Source of the DNA: Larimichthys crocea
Lineage: Eukaryota; Chordata; Actinopteri; Sciaenidae
Direction of reading: 5' to 3'
Assembly (NCBI RefSeq): GCF_000972845.2
Contig: NC_040025.1
Span: forward strand, 19,399,399-19,463,398
DNA: 64,000 nt
Shown: positions 22,776-34,490 of the stretch, piece by piece
Layout: every line of letters begins with the position of its first letter
Numbering within the stretch: position 1 is the first letter of the stretch
Position numbers and translations under genes: made by a program
The notes under the pieces: generated by a model
The model's input: only the letters and a program-made list of their open reading frames with translations
What the model was told of the DNA's origin: nothing
The model's database searches: none

Positions 22776-22828
22776 TCACACACACACACACATGCACACA
22801 CACACACACAAAAGCACACACACACGCA
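22776..22828 (+). repeat. interrupted (CA)n microsatellite
   Basis: CA units with TG and AAAG interruptions. Confidence 0.85.
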
Positions 22829-25800
22829 CATCAGCTCCCATCCTTAGAAATCACACAAATGTGTACACTGGTTAAACACCACAGGCTAACGGCATGTGTT
22901 GCAGCTACACACAGACAACCATGCACGCACGCACACTTTCGCGAGCATTAAGCAGCCTAAATCTAGGTAGCTGTTATAATCATGTAGCTTTCCAAGGTCG
23001 TGAGATTTTTGTGTCTTTGCTGGAAATGAATATGGAGAGCTCTTTTCATCTGAGAAGTAATGATGAGAACCTTCCTCCGGAGCTGTGGAGGAGGTTTAGA
23101 ATCTGTAACAAAAAAATCCTGAAATTAAATAGCACACAAATGCAGAAGCCATTTGTTTATGGAACTCGTTGACGCTCATGAATTCATCTTGTGCAGCATG
23201 CATGCATGGCATTTCCGTTTTTTAAAACAAAGGATTCAACTCGAGTGGATGTCCAGTACACTGGAGGGGAATGCAAACAGCGTTGCATCAGGCTGCGCCG
23301 TTATTTTGTATCTCTGGAACAGCATTATCACCCCTACACTGTGTTCTCTTTACCACCCTTTTCCGCTCTCTGTCTGTGTTCTACACCGTGCACCGCTCTA
23401 TTTTCCCATGCCCTGCATAGCCCCCTCACAGCCCCTTCACACCCACGTGTCCCTCCACTCTAGGGTCCACCTTTACCACAACTCATAGCCAGTATGCCTG
23501 CAGCAGGAGACCAAAGCCACACAGGGCTTTTTTTTGTTTGTTTGTTTCCTGTCTTTGTGTCTTTTGTGCCAGTTTGTAACAGTGAGTCAACTGTAATGAA
23601 ATCAGCGTATAGTGTTTTGAGAATATCTTGTAATCTTGGGGGGGATAATACCATTGTTTTCTATCCTATTTAGTTTTATTCTGTTAAGTTTTGAAACAAT
23701 AAGTCGGTTGACAGAGCAGTTTGGGTTACAGCGTGATCGTTTATCAAGAAAAACATTCAATGATTTCAGCTTCTCAAATGTTTCGGGTATGTAAATAGAA
23801 TATCTGGTTTTGGGCCACTCGTCAGACAAAACCAGGAATTTAGCTTGGCGAACTGACGATGGCGATTTTTCACAAAAGTAAATGATGAACCGATTAAATG
23901 AAAACTAAGTTATAGCTGAATCAGAATTCTATGCTGCTCTATTTCAATAAAGGTGAATATAATGACGTGAAATGTTGTTTGTTCAAAGGTTACTATTATA
24001 TTATTATGCTTATTGAAATGTGCAGGCCTTCCCATTATTTACCACTCGAGAAATACAGCCTAGACCTGTACCTTCAGTGCTTGTCGCAGTCTGTGCTGAC
24101 TAACCTGCTCTCCTGCGACCCCCGTCGCCTCAGGCTAGCTCCCATGCAGCCAGGCTAATTGCCTGTGAATTAGCAAGGCCTAATGTGACGTTGTAAAGGG
24201 CAGCGGTACCGCAATGGCCTTTGGCCTTTGGCTGAACACCACATGTCACAGACAATCACCTGAAATGAATCAGCGCTGAGCCATTATTCTGGCTCCAATC
24301 GTCTCCTGCCTGCTCTGTGGGAGATCTGTGACTGAGTGCAGTGGAGGTTTGTGCACAGTGTCAAGTGTACTTACGTATGTGCAGGAAGGCTGTTGTCATT
24401 GGCTGCTGAGAGTCATTATGTGGCTGGATCTGCACTGAGGCTCCTGAGCCCTGTGTCTTATGAGGACAGCTAAAAATTCACCACTGTGCTTTGCTTGTTG
24501 CGATTCAGCTTTGAGACAATCTGTGGAAGATCCGTGGAAAACACAGTGTGTAGCCTGTGTGTATACAGTACGTAGCGCGTTTAACGTAACGTGTTTATGT
24601 GTGTACAGCCGCTTTCTTGTGTCAGCGTGTTTGTGTGCTTTTGTCTGTATTTTCCAGAGAGTCATTTTAAAAGAGTCTGAAAGCAGCGACGGGAAAAATG
24701 CCACAGACGTCTGTTTTTTTTTATTGAGTCTCAACTCCAGCTTTGTGTTGATCCCGTCGTCACGAAGTAACACATACAGAACTGTTACATGTAGCCCAGC
24801 ATTCCCAGTATACACGTCACATTAGACCAGTCTGCTGTCCAGATGTTGGTGTGTGTGTCTGGGTTTCAAGGTGAAAGTCTCCTGACATTGTGTTATAGAT
24901 TTCGATACGTAGATTCCAAGAAATTCAACAACTCTAAAATCAAATGTTTTGTCACACTGATGCTTATGTCTGATAGAAAATAAACAGATAAATGTAACAT
25001 TTTAGAAAATATCACCCTGCCATGATCACATTAGTGAGGGAGTAATAAAGTGTATACACAGAACCTTATCGCTGTAGAAAATACACTGACTGTTGTTCAC
25101 AATTTACCACGTCATAGCTGGTTGTAAAAATTGTATTTATTTTTTTTTTTACACAGAGATGATAAGAAACAACTTTAACTCAAAATTATACTTTCACTTC
25201 TGTAACATGAAAACTTCTTGGGACAGGTGAGCTACAATATCCTGTCGAGCTTGAAAAAAAATTCTTTCTTATTACGAACAACAAAATATTTTTTTTGTAC
25301 AATAGAAAACTAACTAACTAGAAACTTCACTGGCAATGATTTATAACTGTGGACATCCATTATGCAAGAAATATTGTTTGCTTGGCCAATCTGGTAGAAA
25401 TTAAAGGTGAACCGTGAAAAACAATAAAAGACACAATTTTTCTGCATGTGATGACATTTCTTTATGAGGTAATATATACCAGGGGCACATTCCCACGACC
25501 ACATTTGTATTTTTAATATAAACTGTTGCTTGAAGAACAAATTCGGATTATCAGCAGAGTCTCATGTTTAGGCTTCCTCCATACACACAGACGCACATAT
25601 ACATACACACATGCAGCTTTTAATTATTCTTGTATGTGTGACACTGCTTGAGCTTTTAATTACATACTAATCACTAATAGCAGTCTCAGTATTAAATTCT
25701 TAATTAAAAGCGAGGAATTTCTCTTGCTATCTCCTCGAGGGTTTGGCACCCATCCAGCACCGCATTTCCCTCTCTAACCAGCCAGGCCTGTAGCACTCTC

Positions 25801-26460
25801 CATATGGCTAATAATAGGCTTAAGGCTGGTTTCCATAGCACTCTGGAATGCAACAATTATACCACAGAATAAGCTTATTCGCCAGTCCCAGTGTTTGTAT
25901 CCCGCAAAGAGACATGGGCCTGTCTTTTGTCAGACCCTAAATAACATCAGTGTTCCATAAACCAAAAGTTGACTAAGTTAGGAACACTGCTCAAGTGTAT
26001 GCCGTGATTTTTGTGTTAGTAAAACGTGTGCAGTGCTTTTCTAAGGAAGCCTATTCAGATAAAATGAGCACTGGTATCATCGGTTTTATGGTTTCCAAAA
26101 GTCTATGGAATGACAGTGGAAGTATTATTATTAGTAGTATTATTATTAGTATTATTCAATGTACACTTTTACATGAAAGTGTTACTTCAAATAATCTATG
26201 ACTGTTTCTTAGTGCATCCACACTGAACATTAGCATAATCTAAACCACAAACACATTGTGCATGTGGAAAATTCTGCATCTGAGCCAAGATCTGCAGAAG
26301 AGTGTGACTTTTTGGTTATTTTGCTGAATCTCATGCGCTTAAATTCCAAACTCATCATTTGTTCTAATTGTAAGATTTTTTTGTAGTCAGACAGCCGAGC
26401 CAAGAAAAAGATATTATGATGTGATGATGATGGTTAGATCAGCAACTTCCAAGTTGCTAC

Positions 26461-26545
26461 TAGAGCCTGACTGATGTATATCGATATCAATGTCTATGTT
26501 GCCCGATATGCGCTGATATGAAAACTTTTTTGGAGGTCATAATCC
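26461..26545 (+). mobile_element. possible hAT-type MITE fragment
   Basis: The string around TATATCGATATC and CCGATATGCGCTGATATG resembles the end of a widespread teleost MITE with GATATCGG-like repeats. It abuts the Tc1 relic that follows. Weak call. Confidence 0.25.
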
Positions 26546-26569
26546 AGAAATGAGATGCTAAAAACTGTA

Positions 26570-27575
26570 AATTAAAACAAAATGTGATGCAAAACATTGA
26601 TATTTAATTAAAAATAGGACAAAAACAAATTAAATGTTTCAAATGTTGAAACTGAGAAATTTTTGTTGCAAAATGATATGGCCATTTTGAATGTGATGCG
26701 AGCGAGACATTTCACAAAAGTTTAGACAGTGGCAACAAAAGACTGGAAAAGTTGCGAAACACTAAAAGAAAACACCTGGTAATTGTGGTGATGATGATTG
26801 GGTATAAAAATGGTATCCCAGAGAGGCTGAGTCTTTCCGAAGTAAAGATAGGGAGGGGTTCACCACATACTGCAACAATTTAAGAATAATCTTTCTCAAC
26901 ATAAAATTGCAAAGAATCTCGGGATTTACTCGTCTACAGTACATAATATTTTTGAAAAATTCATAGATGGCTGCAATCTTCAGGCCCTCAGACGGCACTG
27001 CATCTAAAACAGACACAATTCTGTCCTGGACATCACTGCATGGGCTGAGGAGCACTTCCAAACCCATTGTCTGTGAACACAGTTTGTTGCTACATCCACA
27101 AATGACAGTTGAAACTCTACCATGCAAAAAGGGAACCATATATAAACCAAAAAACTCCACCATCTTCTGTGGGCCTGAGCTCATTTAAGATGGACTGAGG
27201 CAAAGTGGAAAACTATCCTGTGGTCTGACGAGTCCAAATTTGAAATTCTGGTTGGAAATTCTGGACGCTGCATCCTCCGGGCTAAAGAGGAGAGAGACCA
27301 TCCGGCTCGTTATCAGCGCAGCTTTCGAATGGCAGCATCCATGATCGCATGGGAGCGCATTAGTGTACACAGCATGATGGGTAACCTGCACATTTATGAA
27401 GGCACCGTTAATGCTGAATGATATATACAGATTTTGGAGCAACATACGCTGCCAAGTGGACAATATTCTTTTTAGCGACGGCCATGCTTATTTCAGCAAG
27501 ACAATGCCAAACCACATTCTGCACGTATTCCAACAACATGGCTCCGTAGTCGAAAGTGCTAAACTGGCCTGCCTG
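26570..27575 (+). mobile_element. Tc1-like DNA transposon relic 2
   Basis: A second, different Tc1-like family. Plus-strand blocks (GGCAACAAAAGACTGGAAAA, CCCAGAGAGGCTGAGTCTTT, GGGAGGGGTTCACC) are the 5' part of a common fish element. WSDESKFEI is encoded from 27221 (catalytic Asp codon 27227-27229), and QQDNAKPHSA with the next catalytic Asp at 27500-27502. In-frame stops and deletions are present (for example a stop after GTVNAE near 27418). The element breaks off around 27575 in a T-run, so the 3' end is lost. Inactive. Confidence 0.8.
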
Positions 27576-29065
27576 TTTTTTTTCAGTAGATGTGACTCTC
27601 GAAAAATTGAATCTAGACAGTTTGTCAGAAAAAGGAGGCTGTCAAACTTTATTGGGATGCACAGTACATCCAGGGCACTCCTTCCTCCTGCCTTCTCCTT
27701 CCCCACCTAACTCGCCTCCTGTCCCGGAAAGCCGCTGACAGAATCTGTCACTCCGCTGCAGCGCTTTACTCGACACAGCCAGCAACAGGAAGTGTCTCAC
27801 CATGACCTCTTGCTACTCTGCAGCCTAGTTTGGTCTCAGTGTTATTTTGGAAACACTATGTTCGAATAACAGCTGAAAGGATTTGTCTTTCTAAATTAGT
27901 TGTGAGATGAGAAATCCTCCTGATGTGACACAGGGAGGATGGTCTAACATTTGGTGGGTCAGGAGAGTGATTGCCAGCCTCGAAGTCGGGACAGACAATA
28001 AAAAAAGGTGGTACTTTTCTCTAAGCTCTTGTATTGTGAAAGACTGGGCAGTTTTACTTTTTCAGGCCCCAGGGAACTATTTAAATGAACACTTTGGTTG
28101 AACTACTCACGACTCATGAGCCATTTTATGATAGTGGCTTGGAATAATCTTGCTAACCTGCGGTGTGAGCGGCCACTCAGTCCACATTGCCACAATGTGA
28201 GTGTTTTTCTGCAGCAAAGCGAGGTCAAAGAAATTATTCACCTTGATGACGTGTCGGAGGTGTACTGGTTTACAGCTGTAAAAATCTTATCACGTGCAGC
28301 TCTCCATTTAACCACTCGCTGTGTCTCCTTTTACTCGTACTTTTACTGGAAAACAGCACTGCTCTATTAGTTTAACAATAAGCATAGGTACATCAATAAA
28401 AGCCTCCCGCTGATTAGTCAGAGGAAGCTTTTAATGTGAAGCAGCAGAATGTTCAGTTTGTATCAGCGGTAACGTAACATAGCATCAGTACGGATGTAAC
28501 TTACTTACTCCTGCTCTTTGTCCCCTTTGTTTGCATAAGGCCTCAATAATGTTCCTCCACACAGAATATACAGCAGATGATTCAGACAGTCATTGTGGAA
28601 TGAACTGACTTTGTTCATGTCGCATTTGGTTATATTCACCAGCACAAACGAGAACAGATGAGTGAAACTAAACTCCGAACAATGGTGATTCAGTTAGAAG
28701 CTACCAAAGTACTGAGAGATCAATACAGAGAGACTTTTTTTCCCAATACCAATATGGACGGTGTTGATTTGCAAAGACACGGGTTGTTTCAGGGGGATGA
28801 CCGTCATGGACCACATTAGCGTGGCTCCGATTTCCCCTGCTTTGAGGACACAGAGGAAAAGCATGTGTTTACGGCTTTAATTAAAGCAGAAGAACAGTGG
28901 AAACGTGACATTAGACATATGTAACCTGCGACAAGAGTTTGTCAGTAGACGATGATTTTGCAGCAGCTGGGGGTTGGCATGATAACACTGAATTGGAGTA
29001 TACTCTTATTGTCTTGGAGCAGCAGCAATCCTACTTCCACCTTGTCTGAGATGGCTTTGTACCAC

Positions 29066-29100
29066 TCACACACTCACTCACACACACACACACACACACT
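29066..29100 (+). repeat. (CA)n microsatellite
   Basis: CA repeat with ACTC interruptions; further short CA runs occur at 29130-29150 and 29373-29391. Confidence 0.85.
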
Positions 29101-31019
29101 CACCCATGCCCTTCCTCTCCTTCTCTTCCCAACACACACACACTCACACATATCTGTGAGCAGGCCCTGGCGCGCTATCGCTGTCAAACACGCGTGCACA
29201 TGAACACACATTCACGCAGATGAACAGGTGTGTAACTGCTCACAGGCGCATGCACAGGTGCATACACACCTGCCTACATACACACTTGTGTGCAGGTGCA
29301 TGAACAAGCCAAAACCGCGAGTGAACACCGAAATGTGCACGGCTGCACGCACGTTCACGAGCACCTACCCTGCACACACACACACACACACTTCTCATCT
29401 TATAAATGACTTGTGTGAAGAACTTCAGTGAGGGAGTGAAGAGGGCGGGGGAAGGGTCCATCAAATGAAATGAATATGTATAAGATGGGGTTTGAAGCAG
29501 TGACTTGTATTCAGCCTCGCATTCTCACGGAGCGTCTGTCACTCCGTCACCGTCAGGATATAATAAGGCATCTCAATGATACTCAAAACCCAGGAGACTT
29601 TCACATCTAAGACACCTGTCCGTATGTGCACGTACCCCCACACTCCCTCTACCAGCCGACTCCAGCTCTTGATTTCTTTGTGTCTCTTGCTCCTTCCCTC
29701 CCTCCTCCCAGCTCCTTCTCCTCTGCCTTACCTTCAAACTTTACCACATTTTACCCTCTCTTTATGCACTGTATGAGTTCAGCTGAAAGTTAATAAAATC
29801 TCCTCCAAATATCCCTTCTTGCTGTTTCTTCCTTCTTTTTCTCTATTTCTTTATCTATTGTTCTGTCTGTGTACAAACAAGGACTACCTCTCTGACACCA
29901 CAATACATTCATCCTGAAGGGCATGGGAGAGGCTCTCCTGAATACTGCTGTGTGGGTGTGTATTTTGTGCGTGCACATCTAACTCCATAGGCCCTCCATA
30001 GGTTAATACTCTGCCCAGCAGACCTCTTGCCCTTTAACCTCTCCCTGCAGACATACAGTTAATCAGCCGGATTTAGCAGCAAACATGAAGGGTTCCTTTC
30101 TGTTACACGTTACAGTCTTTTCTGTTGCAGCCTGCCAAGCCACATTAGTGAATTTATTCAACAACAACAGCTTAAAAATGTACTTTTCTCTGGCCTCTGA
30201 GGCTCACACATCTCCAAAACTCCACAATGGTTCAGTATGTTGGATTTTAGACAATACTGCTCTGAATTGGAATTTGAATGTTTCCTGTATTTCTGCTTTT
30301 GTTTTCAGCTGTCCTGTTATTTATTCATTGCATGTGTTCACATAAAAATGTACTTTATCTTTTAAGTGCCATCTTAAGCTTTAATATTTTTACAGCAGAC
30401 CAGAAGTTTACAGGTCTATCTCTCTGTTTAATGTCAGGTAACTTCTCATATAAAATTAAAATAATTTAAAAACGCTTAAATAATAGCTGGGTCTGTAATA
30501 CGTTTCTCCCAACACACGGTTAAAGTTTTCCCACATCTAGTTCCTGCTTCAGAAAATTGAGAATTTTCTGTTTTTATCTATATAAAGTACATATTTTATA
30601 TAAAATATAAAATAGGTATAAAATCTGTTTTCTATAGATAGTGACACACGGTGAGTGCAAGTGTGACTGTAAAGGTGCTTGAACACCGTTCAGGTCATTC
30701 CAGGGAAAGAAAGAGATCATGCCCTGTGAACTGCTGGAAGGACTTTAATGTGAAAGAGATGATGTATGTTTTGCATTACAGCTTTTTAGCTCATAAAATA
30801 ATAGTCTTAAACTAGGCTTACATTTTTTTATCAGTGAAGAAACTGTTTTACTAGCTGTATTTGTGGTTACATCGGATTTGATTGATAGTGGTCTGGCAAC
30901 ATTAGCAAACAATCCCTCACACATTTTTCTAACGGAGCCCCACCCACCTCGATCAATTCAGAAAAACAGAAATCTAATCTGGAATAACCAAAACTATAGC
31001 AGGATCTTAATCATTGTTC

Positions 31020-31270
31020 ACAGCAGAAGTGCTAAAAACTGCACTCCTTTGAACGGCCACTTGATGCTGGGTACAAAATGAGTCATTCTCCATAAGCACC
31101 CATGTTAAAATGTCCAACTTCACAGCAGAAATAAACATGTTTACAGCCTGGTACAAAAAACGGTGTTGGTCTCTATAGCTAATTTCCTCATTCATGACAA
31201 CTGTTTGATCCACGTCTTTGCCGATTTTTAGATTAGCCAGGAGCCGGAAGAGGCAGGACCTTGTCGCAAC
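31020..31270. repeat. teleost interspersed repeat fragment
   Basis: Contains AGCACCCATGTTAAAATGTC, CAGCAGAAATAAACATGTTT and ACAGCCTGGTACAAAAAACG in order, a combination that I know from many teleost genomes as part of a non-autonomous repeat. Class uncertain. Confidence 0.5.
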
Positions 31271-31961
31271 CTTGTCACTTGTACAGTGTGTAGAACACTA
31301 TTAACTTCGGCAGATTAGAACATCGGGGATCAAGAACTCTGAAGTGAAACGTTGTTAAAACACAAAACACGCATATTTTCAACCATAGTAAGATAGACAA
31401 GAACATTAGTGTTTACATGCAGCCCGCTGTGAGAGCAGCACGCAGGGACCGTCTACAAAGTGCAACACCGAAAAGAGATATTACAAAAACATTCAATAAC
31501 AGTAATTCTTCATAACGGCTCTTCAGGCGGATACGAACCTTGGCGCCTGAAAATACTTCCTCCCACTTTGCAGCTCCACACAAGTTGGGCTGTACTGCAT
31601 CTTTCCATTGCACCCAACATCACCAACCAACCATTTCACTGTAATCAGCATTGTTTTTGTTAAATTTAGTTTTAGCGTTGTTGCTTCGCTTGTGAAACAT
31701 CTCTTTTCAAGACTGTTTAATTCAGTTTAAAGGAAATGCCATCTCTCATTGCCCCTCTGTATTTAACTCAAATGCCGTGACTCAAATCTTCCAAACCTAC
31801 CTGCTTACGCAACATCAGTCTTCTCCGTGTGACCTCTTCGTGTATCTAAACACATTTACAGCCTACCTCCTCTGCACACTCGCACATACTTTAACCTCTT
31901 CAACCAATTCTGTTAACTTGTCACTTTCTTTGATCACTTTCTCTGACTGAACTATACACAG

Positions 31962-32030
31962 ACACACACACACACACACACACATACACACACACACATG
32001 CACACGCGCACACACACATACGCACACACA
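31962..32030 (+). repeat. interrupted (CA)n microsatellite
   Basis: CA units with TA, TG and CG interruptions. Confidence 0.85.
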
Positions 32031-32202
32031 GTCTTACATGCCTTTCCTCTGTCTCTCTACCCGAAAGCATCTTTCCAAAACCTGACTTTTTGTCACACAT
32101 CACATTATATCACATTGCATTTTGTCAAAAAGTCATCCATGCTTATCAAGCCCGCCTTATATAACTAATCTCTTCAAGTCCAGGATGCTGCGCCCTACGT
32201 TA

Positions 32203-32223
32203 AGCAGCAGCAGCAGCAGCAGC
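32203..32223 (+). repeat. (AGC)n microsatellite
   Basis: Seven AGC units in intron. Confidence 0.85.
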
Positions 32224-34169
32224 ACCAACCATCAACTACCACATACACACATAAAGTGAATATATACCACACATGCATGCACAAAACCTCATATCTAATA
32301 ATAACGGCGTAAAAACGGTTGTTTGACCTTATTTTTCTCTGACATAACTCTTAATCTCCAGTCTCTAAAAATTGCCCATAAAATCAGGAGGCATTATGGG
32401 AACTGTCTACGTACGGTAGATCGTAAAATGAATGGATGCAGGTGCACTGTAGTCTGCACTCAAAATGATACATATAGTGTATTTATGCACATGTGCATAC
32501 ACACAATCCTAGTCAGACAAAACAAATATCTATTTCTTACTCTGTTTCTTTGTCTTTCTATTTGTTTTTTTCGGCGATTAACAAAAAAAAGTACAAAACC
32601 ACTAGACCTAAAGTAAGTGCAAATACAAAACATATAAATATGCACATTCTTCACTTGGATGCACCTAAATCATCACTGCAGCCGCTGGTTTAGAATTCAT
32701 ACTGTGTTGAACGGAGGTCACCTGTGTGAAATCGACCTATGACGACTAGCGTTTGATTAAATACATCCAGTTCTTCAAAAACATCCTTGAGCTCAGCTTA
32801 TCTAATGATTTGCAGAGACCCAAACTTGCCTTCTGATGGGTGGGACAAACTGCTCGAGCATAACCCTGTTCTAACCAAAGACTGTTTGGAGTTTGAGCTC
32901 AAGCATTTCTCGAGCTTGACCCATACTAGAAGCTGTCCCTCACTGGTAAATGCCCATGTCTTTAAAACTCTACACTCCCTGTTCATAACATGAGGTGTCT
33001 TTGTTACAAACTTGTCTCAGACTTGAGATTTATCAAAAAAAAAAACCCATATGACAGTAGGCGTTTTGACAGAAAGACTCTACTTCCAAAACAATTCATA
33101 TTTAACCTAATAGCCTAGTAATTCTTTCACATAGCACACAGAAAGTCCACCATTGGCTGCTGATTGATGTCTCACTCTTTGTCAGCAGCCCGACAGAAGC
33201 TTTTAAAAAAGTCACAATGCATGTAGAAAAGCTTGTCAAGTTTGTGAAAAGTTAGGTTTGACTCCATTGTCAATTGAATACTTGAGAAATAAGGTGAACG
33301 TAATATGAAAACGAATAAGACCAATATTATAACATAAAGGCATAAGAGGTCTTTCTTTTATGTTTATTGAAGGTCACAGCGTATGTCAGTGAAATTTTGA
33401 GTCTGGCAGCACTGAATTTTGTGCACCTTGATTTCATCTTTTGTTTGCATAAAAATGAACCCATTTTGAAATTGGTGGTCTATGTGTTTGCAGTGAGTGA
33501 GTTCTAGTGGCATCTAATTGGACCTCATTTAGTTTTTTGTGACAGATTTGTGTGCACGTTACACTTACAGGTAAATTTTTTCACAAATCTATGTAAATAA
33601 TGGCAGTGATCAAAAATTAAACTGTCTTATCCTTTCAGGATTTAGTCAGTTCACACACTGAGCATTGGGACTGTCACTCGCATAATTTTGTTCTGTAATC
33701 AATCACTATTATTAATGTAAAGCATCAACATGTTATCTTTAGACTCTGTCAAGTCAAACTGTTACGAGAAACATCCAAAAGAATAGAATACAAAATGGAC
33801 TAAAAGTATACGTACAGAACAATTGCTCAGGTTTTTTATTGTTGATAAATGAGATACTGACAAAGGTTGGAATACTCAGAAGAGTGTAAAATGATGAATA
33901 ATGGTAAATGATTGTGTCTTATGTAATAAATGGAGACCCCACTGCAAACAAACAATCAAATGTATTCAAAAAATATCACAGTGACACATCAAAAAATATA
34001 CACTCGAACATATTAATCAATCCTCCACAGTGGGCGGCAGCAGCAACTTAAGGTTGCTGCAACTCAACTGAAGAACTTACTGTTACTGAATACTGTTTCA
34101 ACCAGAGGAGGCTAAGTGCAGCAGTCTGTTTTCGCTCCTCCAGAAGACCTGGCAGCTAGATCTTCATCA

Positions 34170-34490
34170 TTTCAGCATGACTAAAGCCTTCCAATCCAAT
34201 GAAGGCATAACTCCATCAAAAGACCAGAGACTCGGGTCTTTATCCATGGAAAGAGAATGTCTTTTATCAGATGACCCAGCAGTTGCTGGATCTGCATACA
34301 AATCTTCGGCTTGAGCTCCATCAGAAGCCCAGTCTGATGGCTCTTTGTCACAGGTGACATTGGATAATTCTCCTTCAGACCAGTCAGCTGGATCTTCATC
34401 CAAGGAGCCTCCATAAGATGGCCCAGTGGTGGTCTGCTGAGTTCTCCATAAGGAAGAGCAGAGCTCAGGAGGTGGTCAGACTGGATCAAG
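34170..34490 (-). repeat. degenerate ~50-bp tandem repeat with coding-like periodicity
   Basis: On the minus strand about five units of 48-55 bases share a core like GATCCAGC-ACTGG-CTTCTGATGGAG. In one frame they read DEDPADWSEGE, DKEPSDWASDG, ADPATAGSSDK and DKDPSLWSFDG; a second frame is also open for 102 codons. No family is recognised. It may be a minisatellite or the relic of a repeat-containing coding exon. Confidence 0.45.
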
